The notes: generated by a model not told the origin, from the sequence alone. A stretch of 8,209 nucleotides of DNA from a bacterium (GCA_030544165.1 JAUNRP010000084.1:1-8209), one strand, 5' to 3'; numbered from the stretch's first letter, positions 1-6,056 are shown. Made by a program: numbers and translations.

Positions 1-795
1 GAAGTTGTCCCCCGCGCCCGTGGGGTCCACCAGTTCCACCGGTATCCCGGCAGAACGGGCCTCCTCCCCCGTCTCGCGGTCCCGGGCGATCGCCCCATCC
101 GCCCCCAGCGTCACAACCGCGAGCGGCACCCTCTCCCCCAGCACGCCGAGCGCCGCCTCCGGAGAGTCGCTCCGCGTGAACGCCATCGCCTCCGCAGCGT
201 TCGGCGCGAACGCGTGGCAGTGCTCCAGCGGCTCCAAGACGCTGGGGCACCACTCCCCCGTCGCATCCCAGCCCACGTCCGCGAAGATCCACGCCCCCGC
301 ACCAGCAGCCGAACGCCACCAGCTCTGCGCAGCACGCGAACCGGTCAGGTCGGTCACCACCGCCCGCGCCACAGGCGGCACACCGATCAATTCATCCGCG
401 CTCACCGCCAACTCGTGCCCGTGCGTGAGCATCGCCCGGTCACCCCCGTGGCTCATCGAGACCGTCACGTTGGTGTGCTGCTCCACCACCCGGGACCGCG
501 TGAGGTCCACCCCCTCCTCCGTCAGCACGGCCCGGCACCAGCCGCCGTACACGTCGTTGCCGAACCCGGCCGCCAGCCCCGTCCGCAGACCCAGCCGCGC
601 CGTGGCCACCGCGAGGTTCGCGATCCCCCCCGGCAGCGAACCCATCCCGCGGGAGTGGATCTCCGTGCCCGGCACCGGGAGCGAATCCAGCCCGGTGAAC
701 ACCAGGTCGAAGAACAGCGGCCCATGGAGGAACACGTCCAGCGGCGCGCCCGCCTCCACGGGTTCCACAGCCCCTCCGGGCCCCACAGAATCCAT
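1..795 (-). CDS. PfkB-family (ribokinase-like) carbohydrate kinase, C-terminus cut by window edge
   Basis: This gene runs off the left edge; 265 residues are visible without a stop. It should be a cytoplasmic ATP-dependent kinase that phosphorylates a sugar or related small molecule. What is seen: a sugar-binding glycine pair in PGGIANLAVATARLG (residues 55-69), GNDVYGG (79-85), the Mg/phosphate-binding N-x-x-E motif in APNAAEA (N199, E202), and PfkB signature 2, DPTGAGDNF (257-265), in which D263 is the expected catalytic base. The order and spacing match PfkB kinases of about 300-330 residues, so only about 40-60 residues are missing. The ATG at 795 is preferred because a TAGCGT -10 box ends six bases before it. 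It gives an N-terminal extension of about 18 residues before the first strand, so a later start is possible. The gene is divergent from the GH4 gene, which suggests a shared sugar pathway. The substrate cannot be told; ribokinase, fructokinase and deoxy-gluconate kinase types all fit. Confidence 0.88.
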   Translation of the reverse strand, partial: MDSVGPGGAVEPVEAGAPLDVFLHGPLFFDLVFTGLDSLPVPGTEIHSRGMGSLPGGIANLAVATARLGLRTGLAAGFGNDVYGGWCRAVLTEEGVDLTRSRVVEQHTNVTVSMSHGGDRAMLTHGHELAVSADELIGVPPVARAVVTDLTGSRAAQSWWRSAAGAGAWIFADVGWDATGEWCPSVLEPLEHCHAFAPNAAEAMAFTRSDSPEAALGVLGERVPLAVVTLGADGAIARDRETGEEARSAGIPVELVDPTGAGDNF

Positions 796-801
796 CCCCC
801 C

Positions 802-807
802 ACGCTA
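802..807 (-). promoter_or_regulatory. -10 box of a likely leaderless promoter for the PfkB kinase gene
   Basis: On the minus strand TAGCGT fits the actinobacterial -10 pattern TANNNT. It is followed by six G bases and then the ATG at 795. Transcription would start at or next to the start codon, which explains why no Shine-Dalgarno sequence is seen. No convincing -35 box was found. This is inferred from pattern and spacing only. Confidence 0.5.
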
Positions 808-849
808 CTGGCACCGGCCCCGCCGCCCCCGCACCGCCGGGCGGCGCGA

Positions 850-855
850 TACCGT
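850..855 (+). promoter_or_regulatory. -10 box of a likely leaderless promoter for the GH4 gene
   Basis: TACCGT fits TANNNT and ends seven bases before the ATG at 863, the usual distance from a -10 box to a transcription start. No purine-rich ribosome binding site precedes the ATG, so a leaderless transcript is the simplest reading. No clear -35 box was found. The box lies about 43 bp from the opposing -10 box of the kinase gene, so one regulator could control both. Confidence 0.5.
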
Positions 856-862
856 TGGGTCC

Positions 863-2275
863 ATGCGACTGTGCATGATCGGCGGCGGAGGATTCCGCGC
901 CCCCCAGATGTTCAAAGCCCTCGCCGCGGACCCCGACGGCCTCATCACCGAGCTCGTGCTCTATGACACCGAGCCCGCCCACGTGGCCGTGATCGAGACC
1001 GTCATCTCCCAGCTCCGTCCATCCCTCGACGACGACGACGCCCAAGCTGGCAGCACCGGCTCACCTTCCGGCGGCGGCCCTTCCGTCACGGTGGCCTCCG
1101 ACCTGGTGGAGGCGGTGACCGGAGCCGATTTCGTGTTCTCCACCATGCGGGTGGGCGGCGCGGAGTCCCGCGCGCTCGATGAGGAGATCGCCCTCGAGCA
1201 CGGCGTGCTGGGCCAGGAGACGGTGGGCGTGGGCGGCCTCGCCTACACCCTCCGTACCATCCCGGAGGCCCGCCGCCTGGCGGAGACCATCAAGGAGCAC
1301 GCCCCCAACGCGTGGACCATCAACTTCACCAACCCGGTGGGGGTGATCACGCAGGCCATGCGGGAGACCCTCGGGGACCGCGTGATCGGGATCTGTGACA
1401 CCCCGGTGGGCCTCATCAACCGGATCGCGGACCTCACGGGTGCCACCGTCACCCGCTTCGACTATGCGGGGATCAACCACCTCGGCTGGCTCCGCGGGGT
1501 GTGGGGCCACCACGAGGGTGACCCCACCGGCCACGAGTCCGATCTCCTCGCGCAGGTCCTGGACAACGACGAGCTGCTCGGCCAGCTCGATGAGGCGAAC
1601 TTCCTCGGATTCGACATCGTCCGCTCCATCCGCTCCCTCCCCAACGAGTACCTCTACTACTACCTCCACACCCGCGAGGCCGTGGAGCGCATCTCCGGCC
1701 GCACCTCCCGCGGCCGCCAGATCGCTGACTCCCAGGCCCGGTTCTACGAGGCCGCCACCGCCGAGCCGGAGCGGGCCCTGGAGCTGTGGGAGGCCGCGCT
1801 CACCGAGCGGGAGGAGACCTACGGCGCAGAGACCCGCGAGGATCCGGCCACCCGCCGCACCTCCCACGAGATCGGGCTCGGCGGCTACCAGGAGGTGGCC
1901 CTGAAGCTCATGCGCACCCTCGCGGGCGCGGACGCCCCCACCCGGATGGTCCTCAACATCCAGAACACCCCCGGCACCGGCCGCCTGATCCGCCAGCTCT
2001 CCCGCCGCTCGGTGGTGGAGGTGAGCTGCGCCGTGGGCCTCAACTACGTGACCGCCTACGCCGTGGAGCGCTTCCACAGCGAGTTCGCCGGCCTCATGGT
2101 GCAGGTCCGCGCCTGCGACGAACTCCTCCTGCGCGCCACCCAGCACAAGGACCCCGTGGCAGCCCTCCGCGCGTTCGCCATCCACCCGCTGGTGGACTCG
2201 CTCGAGGTGGCCCGCAGCCTCTTCGAGACCTACTGCGAGCGCATCCCGGGCGTGGCCGAGGCCATCGGCGCCTGA
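863..2275 (+). CDS. Glycoside hydrolase family 4 enzyme, probably a 6-phospho-beta-glucosidase or related phospho-glycosidase
   Basis: A 470-residue cytoplasmic enzyme. GH4 enzymes cleave glycosides by an oxidation-elimination mechanism that needs NAD+ and a divalent metal. What is seen: an N-terminal Rossmann loop MIGGGGFRAP (residues 5-14), the acidic end of strand two in LYD (33-35), NFTNP (154-158), the metal-binding Cys in CDTP (C178), the metal-binding His in GINHLGW (H206), and a Tyr-rich stretch NEYLYYY (261-267) where the family has its catalytic tyrosine. From family knowledge, C-D/N-x-P at the Cys motif goes with 6-phospho-glycosidases, while C-H-x-x goes with alpha-glucosidases and alpha-galactosidases, so a phosphorylated substrate is inferred. 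Length is normal for GH4 (about 430-480). An odd low-complexity insert (residues 56-74: Asp run, then Ser/Gly/Pro) sits between early strands. The open frame extends upstream to the left edge, but that part lies antisense to the kinase and is not coding. The stop is 2 bp from the end of the convergent vWA gene. Confidence 0.88.
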   Translation: MRLCMIGGGGFRAPQMFKALAADPDGLITELVLYDTEPAHVAVIETVISQLRPSLDDDDAQAGSTGSPSGGGPSVTVASDLVEAVTGADFVFSTMRVGGAESRALDEEIALEHGVLGQETVGVGGLAYTLRTIPEARRLAETIKEHAPNAWTINFTNPVGVITQAMRETLGDRVIGICDTPVGLINRIADLTGATVTRFDYAGINHLGWLRGVWGHHEGDPTGHESDLLAQVLDNDELLGQLDEANFLGFDIVRSIRSLPNEYLYYYLHTREAVERISGRTSRGRQIADSQARFYEAATAEPERALELWEAALTEREETYGAETREDPATRRTSHEIGLGGYQEVALKLMRTLAGADAPTRMVLNIQNTPGTGRLIRQLSRRSVVEVSCAVGLNYVTAYAVERFHSEFAGLMVQVRACDELLLRATQHKDPVAALRAFAIHPLVDSLEVARSLFETYCERIPGVAEAIGA

Positions 2276-2277
2276 GG

Positions 2278-4359
2278 TCAGGAGCGGCCGCGCCGCCCGA
2301 GCAGGAACGCGCCCGCCGCCACCACCGCAACAAGAGCGAGACCGCCGGCGATCAGGCCAACGGGAGCTCCGCCGTCGTCCACCTCACCACCGGCAGGCGT
2401 CGGCTCCTCCCCCACTGGGGCCTCCTCCCCCGACGGCGTGCCCTCCTCGGCCCCCGCCGTCACCTCAGCGCTGGGGCTGGGTGGGGGAGCCTCCGTGGCA
2501 GCCTCCTCCGGCCCGGGCTCGGAGACGGACTCGGTGGGCTCCGGCGTCGCCGCATCGGGGTCCGCGAACTCGGGCGCACCGGCCGGCTCGCCGGTGACGT
2601 CCAGGCTGAAGCGGACGGGGATGGGGACACCCACCAGTTGGTCGGTGCGGGCTGAGAGGGTGACGGCGAAGTAGTAGTCCCCCGCCAGGGAGAAGCCCTG
2701 GCTGCGCTGGTTGAACATGGCGGGTGAGTCCCACCGGTTCCGGTACCGGATCTCCGGGATCTGGTTGATGTCCTGGTTGCTGGGCTCTGCGCTCAGTCCG
2801 GCGTGGCTCACGTAGTAGGTGGATGAGTTCCAGAATTCCTGTGAGTCCATCTGGCTGAAATCGGGGGCGTAGACGTTCCCGGCGATGGCCAGGTAGTCGT
2901 TCTCCTCGAGGAGTGCGAGGGGCGCGTGGTCCACATCCGGCCCGCGAATGGCGAAGACGCCGCCCTGGCCCCAGTCCAGGGGAGCGGTGAAGAAGGCCAT
3001 CTCACCGAACACGAGCTCCGTCTCGTAGAACCCGGGGGTGATGGGGAGGGCATCGTTGAAGGAACTCCCCCCGATCACCGGGGTGGGCTCCCCGGCGGGC
3101 GCGGGGAACTGGGCGGCCAGCTCGGCCTCGTTCCCCATCGGCACCTCCTCCACTCCGGCGGGGAGCTCATCGAGGTTCACCACCGGAGGCTCCTCAATCA
3201 CGCGCAGTTCGAGCGGCGTGGTGGCGTCCTCCCCGGCCCCGCGCCTCACCTCGAGTGTGAGGGCGTCCGCCTCGGCGCACTCGGTCCTGACCGGGGTGGG
3301 GCGGTCGTCCAGTGGATCGAGCGGGAGCGAGAGGAGGGTCGCATTGACGAGCACCCCGAACTCCCGCAGGTCCGAGCCGAAGTCCGTGGAGGTATCGCAC
3401 TCCGTGCCGCCCTCGGTGCGCAGGGTGAAGCTCCAGGTTCCTCGCCTCAGCCCGCCGGATTGGAACTCCGCCCGCGGGAGGCGGGCAAGGGTGGAGGCCC
3501 GGAGGGTGGAGCCGGGGATGGTCCGCTCGATCCGGTAGTGGCGCACCACCTCCTCGGCGGCGGAGGAGACGAACTCGTCCGTGTACTGGCCGGCCGTGAG
3601 GGTGGGCGCCACGCCCGGCTCCGGGGTCCCGGTCACGGGCAGTCCCTGCACCGCGAACGGCCTCGCGGTGCGGGTGGAGAGCGTGACGAGGGCGGAGGAG
3701 AGGGAGTCCGCGTTGGCGGCCTCGTAGTACGAGCCGTTGCCCACATGGGCGATGCACTGGAGCTGCTCCCGCGCGGTCTGGTTCACGGCGAAGCCCACCG
3801 TGTCGATCTGGAGGTCGATCCCGGATCCGGCGAGCGCCGCCACCTCCCCGCACGGATCGGGGGTGCACCGCTCCTCGCCGTCCGAGACGAGGATGATGTG
3901 GCGCTTCCCGGAATCCCCGAGGTCCTCGGCGGCCTGCAGGATCGAGTAGGCGATCGGCGTCTCGCCCACGGCCTCGAACGAGGCGATGGCCGCGGTGAGG
4001 GAATCCGTGTCCAGGGGGCTGATGGGGTGGACCAGTTGGGTGTCCGCGCACGCCTCGGGCGTGGGCACGTCGCCCGGAACCGTGGCGCCGTAGACGCGCA
4101 GTCCCACCTCGGCGGTGGGCGGGAGGGAGCCCAGCGCGGTGGTGAGGGCCTGCTTGGCGGCCTCGAGCTTGGTGACGCCGGAGGGATCGGGGCCGTTCAT
4201 CGAGCCCGAGGCATCGAAGAGGAGCACCACGCGGGGCGCCTCCTCCCCCGGCGGCGGTGTGGTGGCCACGTCCCGGGTTCCCGCGGCCGCCGGTCCCGCC
4301 AGGGCCGCGCATCCAAGGAGGAGGGCCGTGGTGGCCGCAAGGCTTCGGTGGTCTCGCAT
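2278..4359 (-). CDS. Secreted, membrane-anchored von Willebrand factor A domain protein
   Basis: A 693-residue protein expected to sit on the outer face of the cell membrane. What is seen: a signal peptide (basic N-terminus, hydrophobic core about residues 7-22, likely AAA-G cleavage near 26); a vWA domain at about 43-230 with a complete metal-ion adhesion site (DASGS 49-53, T134 in GETP, D160 in VSDGEE); cysteines 103, 164, 169 and 202, which could form disulfides outside the cell; a long beta-rich region of unknown fold at about 235-600; a Pro/Glu/Ala/Ser stalk at about 605-660; a transmembrane helix at about 667-687; and the basic tail GRRGRS. This is a type I membrane layout without a C-terminal LPXTG signal. 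vWA domains with an intact metal site bind protein ligands; the ligand here is unknown. LGC at 15-17 is a poor lipobox and is not preferred. The start has a strong ribosome binding site (AGAGGAG). The gene stands alone, divergent from the small membrane protein gene. Confidence 0.85.
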   Translation of the reverse strand: MRDHRSLAATTALLLGCAALAGPAAAGTRDVATTPPPGEEAPRVVLLFDASGSMNGPDPSGVTKLEAAKQALTTALGSLPPTAEVGLRVYGATVPGDVPTPEACADTQLVHPISPLDTDSLTAAIASFEAVGETPIAYSILQAAEDLGDSGKRHIILVSDGEERCTPDPCGEVAALAGSGIDLQIDTVGFAVNQTAREQLQCIAHVGNGSYYEAANADSLSSALVTLSTRTARPFAVQGLPVTGTPEPGVAPTLTAGQYTDEFVSSAAEEVVRHYRIERTIPGSTLRASTLARLPRAEFQSGGLRRGTWSFTLRTEGGTECDTSTDFGSDLREFGVLVNATLLSLPLDPLDDRPTPVRTECAEADALTLEVRRGAGEDATTPLELRVIEEPPVVNLDELPAGVEEVPMGNEAELAAQFPAPAGEPTPVIGGSSFNDALPITPGFYETELVFGEMAFFTAPLDWGQGGVFAIRGPDVDHAPLALLEENDYLAIAGNVYAPDFSQMDSQEFWNSSTYYVSHAGLSAEPSNQDINQIPEIRYRNRWDSPAMFNQRSQGFSLAGDYYFAVTLSARTDQLVGVPIPVRFSLDVTGEPAGAPEFADPDAATPEPTESVSEPGPEEAATEAPPPSPSAEVTAGAEEGTPSGEEAPVGEEPTPAGGEVDDGGAPVGLIAGGLALVAVVAAGAFLLGRRGRS

Positions 4360-4362
4360 ACG

Positions 4363-4369
4363 CTCCTCT
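4363..4369 (-). promoter_or_regulatory. Ribosome binding site of the vWA protein gene
   Basis: On the minus strand AGAGGAG lies three bases before the ATG at 4359 (the overlapping GAGAGG register gives five). It supports this ATG, which also begins a good signal peptide. It shows that this gene, unlike three neighbours, has a leadered transcript. Confidence 0.65.
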
Positions 4370-4441
4370 CGGGTGCGGAGGTGGCGTGCTACCGGCCACT
4401 CCGCCGTGTGGCTGGACCACCATTGTCCGGCACCCGCCGCG

Positions 4442-4465
4442 GGAACGCACGGATTCCCTCCGGTT
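4442..4465 (+). promoter_or_regulatory. Possible ECF-sigma-factor promoter before the small membrane protein gene
   Basis: GGAAC at 4442-4446 and GTT at 4463-4465 are 16 bases apart. This resembles promoters of actinobacterial ECF sigma factors of the SigE/SigR/SigH kind, which read GGAA(C/T) and a GTT core with a spacer of about 16-18. The start would lie near 4472, leaving a leader of about 55 bases with the ribosome binding site at its end. Both elements are short, so a chance match is quite possible. No good housekeeping promoter was recognised in the 167 bp gap for either divergent gene. Confidence 0.25.
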
Positions 4466-4469
4466 GCGC

Positions 4470-4480
4470 GGTGTCACACC
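4470..4480. promoter_or_regulatory. 11-bp perfect palindrome in the divergent intergenic region
   Basis: GGTGT-C-ACACC is a perfect inverted repeat around a single central base. It lies between the divergent vWA and small membrane protein genes, where an operator would be expected. It also falls at about the start site predicted from the possible ECF promoter. The role as an operator is speculative. A second short inverted repeat, GGGAA and TTCCC, is at 4441-4445 and 4454-4458. Confidence 0.25.
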
Positions 4481-4513
4481 CGCCCCGAAACTTGGGAAGT
4501 AACGCAGTCAGAC

Positions 4514-4522
4514 GAGAGGAAG
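4514..4522 (+). promoter_or_regulatory. Ribosome binding site of the DUF6458-like gene
   Basis: The purine run GAGAGGAAG ends four bases before the ATG at 4527. It is a strong Shine-Dalgarno match and settles this start for a gene too small to rest on length alone. Confidence 0.7.
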
Positions 4523-4526
4523 ACCC

Positions 4527-4775
4527 ATGATCGGACTCGGAATTGTTCTCGCCGTCATCGGCGCCATCCTGAGCTTCGCCGTATCGGACATGATCGAGGG
4601 CGTGGACCTCACCATGATCGGCTACATCCTCATGGCCGCCGGTGCCGTGGCATTCCTGATCGGCCTGGTCCAGACCATGATGGGCCGCTCCGCCCGTTCC
4701 TCCACCGTGGTGCAGGACAACGCCGGCACCCGCACCGTCGAGTCCGAGACGGAGCTCCCGCCGCGCGAGGTGTGA
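4527..4775 (+). CDS. Small two-helix membrane protein, DUF6458-like
   Basis: An 82-residue protein with two hydrophobic segments (about residues 2-19 and 29-51) joined by the short acidic loop SDMIEGVDLT, followed by a polar tail of about 30 residues. The IGAILSFAV start, the GVDL loop and the GYILMAAGAV second helix resemble the actinobacterial DUF6458 family, whose members have this length and layout and no established function. It should be an inner-membrane hairpin; the tail side cannot be fixed. A strong ribosome binding site, GC-rich third positions and a terminator right after the stop support a real, single-gene transcript. It is divergent from the vWA gene, and the two may share control. 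A role in envelope upkeep is only a guess. Confidence 0.85.
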   Translation: MIGLGIVLAVIGAILSFAVSDMIEGVDLTMIGYILMAAGAVAFLIGLVQTMMGRSARSSTVVQDNAGTRTVESETELPPREV

Positions 4776-4779
4776 TCAC

Positions 4780-4924
4780 CCGTCGTCACCGCCCGGTCCC
4801 GTCAGGGGCCGGGCGGTTTCGCGTCCCGGGTGCGGTGGAGGTGGGACGACGGCGGCGGCCCGGGTTCCGTCGTCGGGTGAGGGTGACGTACGGCGAGGCG
4901 GGGACGGGGGATGGTTCCGTCGTC
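4780..4924. repeat. Four copies of an 8-bp motif (CCGTCGTC) between the DUF6458-like and APP1-like genes
   Basis: CCGTCGTC occurs at 4780-4787, 4867-4874 and 4917-4924, and its reverse complement GACGACGG at 4845-4852. The last two plus-strand copies lie inside a 14-bp direct repeat, GGTTCCGTCGTCGG, at 4863-4876 and 4913-4926, exactly 50 bp apart. The inverted copy and the next direct copy could also form an 8-bp hairpin with a 14-base loop. The copies end 27 bp before the -10 box of the downstream gene, where a regulator could bind. A local duplication of simple GC-rich sequence is the alternative. Confidence 0.45.
4788..4820 (+). terminator. Rho-independent terminator after the DUF6458-like gene
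   Basis: A 13-bp stem (4788-4800 with 4805-4817) pairs throughout, with one G-U wobble, around the four-base loop GTCA. The stem is almost all G/C and ends in a short T run (4817-4819). The T run is weak, as is common in GC-rich actinobacteria. It lies 13 bases after the stop codon and would insulate the phosphatase gene downstream. Confidence 0.8.
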
Positions 4925-4950
4925 GGAGGCGGGGGGTGAGCGGGAGCGTC

Positions 4951-4956
4951 TAGGCT
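4951..4956 (+). promoter_or_regulatory. -10 box of a likely leaderless promoter for the APP1-like gene
   Basis: TAGGCT is a good actinobacterial -10 hexamer. It ends seven bases before the ATG at 4964, which places the transcription start on the start codon. There is no well-placed long ribosome binding site, and the hairpin terminator upstream argues for a separate promoter here. No clear -35 box was seen. Confidence 0.6.
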
Positions 4957-4963
4957 GGAGCGC

Positions 4964-5995
4964 ATGGTCTTGTCTCCCGGCGCACGCATCGAGGACGCGA
5001 TCAACCGGCGGATGATTCCCCGATTACGCGAGGCCGGCCAGGTCCCCACCATCATCCCGTTCACCGGCTACGGCTCGAGCAGGTTCGTTCGCGTGCTCGC
5101 CCGGACGGTGATGCACGATCCCACCAAGGAGGCCACGGACCGCACCCGCGAGGGGCGCCTCGAGGGGCAGAGGGGCTGGCGGTCCTTCGCCGGAACCTAC
5201 GTGGGGATGCTGCCCGTGGAGATCACGGCGGGTGGGGTGACGATCCAGACCAAGTCCGACCGCTCGGGCTACATCGATGTGGTGATCCGCAAGCACGGGC
5301 TGGAGCCGGGATGGCAGGACGTCACCATCCGGGCCATCTCCGGGGATGTTGCGGAGGCGCCCGTGAACATCCTGGCTCCCGATGTGAAGTACGGGCTGAT
5401 CTCGGACATCGATGACACGGTGATGGTCACGTACCTGCCGCGTGCGTTCATCGCGGCGTGGAACACGTTCGTCAAGCACACGGCCACCCGCCAGCCGGTC
5501 CAGGGGATGGCGGAGCTGTACCGCGAGCTTCAGGACCGCCACCCGGGGATGCCCGTGTTCTACCTCTCCACCGGGGCGTGGAACGTGGTGCCCACGCTCA
5601 CCCGGTTCCTGCAGGCCAACAAGTACCCGGACGGCCCCATGCTGATGACCGACTGGGGACCCACCAACACCGGCTGGTTCCGCTCGGGCCAGGAGCACAA
5701 GCGCACCCAGATGCGGCGCCTCGCCATCGAGTTCCCCAAGATCAAGTGGATCCTCGTGGGCGACGACGGCCAGCACGATCCGATGCTCTACCGCGAGATG
5801 GCGCGCGAGCACCCCGAACACGTGCGGGCGATCCTCATCCGCCAGCTCAACCCCACCGAGCAGTTCCTGGCCCACGGCACGTTCGATGAGCTGTACCACC
5901 CGGACACCCCGGTGGAGGATGAGTTGGACCGCCCGGTGCCGTTCCTCGAGGCGCCGGACGGGTTCGAGCTCATGGCGAAACTGCCGGAGCGGTAG
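4964..5995 (+). CDS. APP1-like phosphatase domain protein (DUF2183 family)
   Basis: A 343-residue protein with no signal peptide or membrane helix, so probably cytoplasmic. Its C-terminal half matches the catalytic domain named after yeast App1, a Mg-dependent phosphatidate phosphatase. What is seen, in HAD-like order: the nucleophile motif SDIDDT (147-152, DxDxT with D148 and D150), the second motif YLSTGAW (200-206), a conserved Lys in EHKRTQ (K246), and the acidic motif VGDDGQHD (265-272). The first 130 or so residues form a separate region with a beta-rich part at about 80-137, as in other bacterial members. The motifs are complete, so an active phosphatase is likely. Bacterial members are mostly uncharacterised, and a lipid phosphate substrate is only inferred from yeast. 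The ATG is supported by the leaderless promoter box. The gene is transcribed alone and converges on uxuB. Confidence 0.85.
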   Translation: MVLSPGARIEDAINRRMIPRLREAGQVPTIIPFTGYGSSRFVRVLARTVMHDPTKEATDRTREGRLEGQRGWRSFAGTYVGMLPVEITAGGVTIQTKSDRSGYIDVVIRKHGLEPGWQDVTIRAISGDVAEAPVNILAPDVKYGLISDIDDTVMVTYLPRAFIAAWNTFVKHTATRQPVQGMAELYRELQDRHPGMPVFYLSTGAWNVVPTLTRFLQANKYPDGPMLMTDWGPTNTGWFRSGQEHKRTQMRRLAIEFPKIKWILVGDDGQHDPMLYREMAREHPEHVRAILIRQLNPTEQFLAHGTFDELYHPDTPVEDELDRPVPFLEAPDGFELMAKLPER

Positions 5996-6034
5996 GAGCG
6001 CGGGGCGGCCCGGCACGGGGCGAGGCGGTAGGGC

Positions 6035-6053
6035 CCGGCGCGGACCGGCGCGG
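6035..6053. repeat. 9-bp tandem repeat in the convergent gap
   Basis: CCGGCGCGG occurs twice, separated by one A. It lies in the 61-bp gap (5996-6056) between the convergent APP1-like and uxuB genes. No convincing terminator hairpin with a T run was found there on either strand. The repeat may be only GC-rich simple sequence. Confidence 0.35.
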
Positions 6054-6056
6054 GGG

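Noticed and set aside
5..862. Upstream extension of the GH4 reading frame to the left edge, giving a 756-residue protein.
   Set aside because: The extra part is Ser/Pro/Arg-rich with no domain pattern and lies antisense to a well-supported PfkB kinase. The GH4 Rossmann motif begins right at the ATG at 863.
1061..2185. Minus-strand open frame of 374 residues opposite the GH4 gene.
   Set aside because: It is a shadow frame of GH4, rich in Gly, Ala, His and Val with no domain signature.
863..2275. GH4 enzyme as an alpha-glucuronidase feeding the uronate genes at the right end.
   Set aside because: The CDTP motif fits phospho-glycosidases better, and three unrelated genes with their own promoters separate the two regions.
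3628..3642. LPVTG in the vWA protein (residues 240-244) as a sortase sorting signal.
   Set aside because: It is internal, just after the vWA domain. Sorting signals lie at the C-terminus before a hydrophobic helix and basic tail; the C-terminal helix here lacks LPXTG.
4309..4311. Cys17 of the vWA protein as a lipoprotein lipobox (LLGC).
   Set aside because: Leu at the -2 position fits the lipobox poorly, and a standard AAA-G cleavage site follows. The C-terminal helix already anchors the protein.
2926..4530. Plus-strand open frame of 534 residues opposite the vWA gene.
   Set aside because: Composition is Gly/Arg/Glu-rich without recognisable motifs. It mirrors the GC-rich third positions of the vWA gene, which has a signal peptide, a metal site and a ribosome binding site.
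5024..6016. Minus-strand open frame of 330 residues opposite the APP1-like gene.
   Set aside because: It is a shadow frame with biased composition, while the plus-strand gene has all HAD-like motifs and a promoter.
6001..6030. Hairpin-like GC-rich sequence (CCCG-GCA-CGGG) after the APP1-like gene as a terminator.
   Set aside because: The stem is only about four base pairs and no T run follows on either strand.
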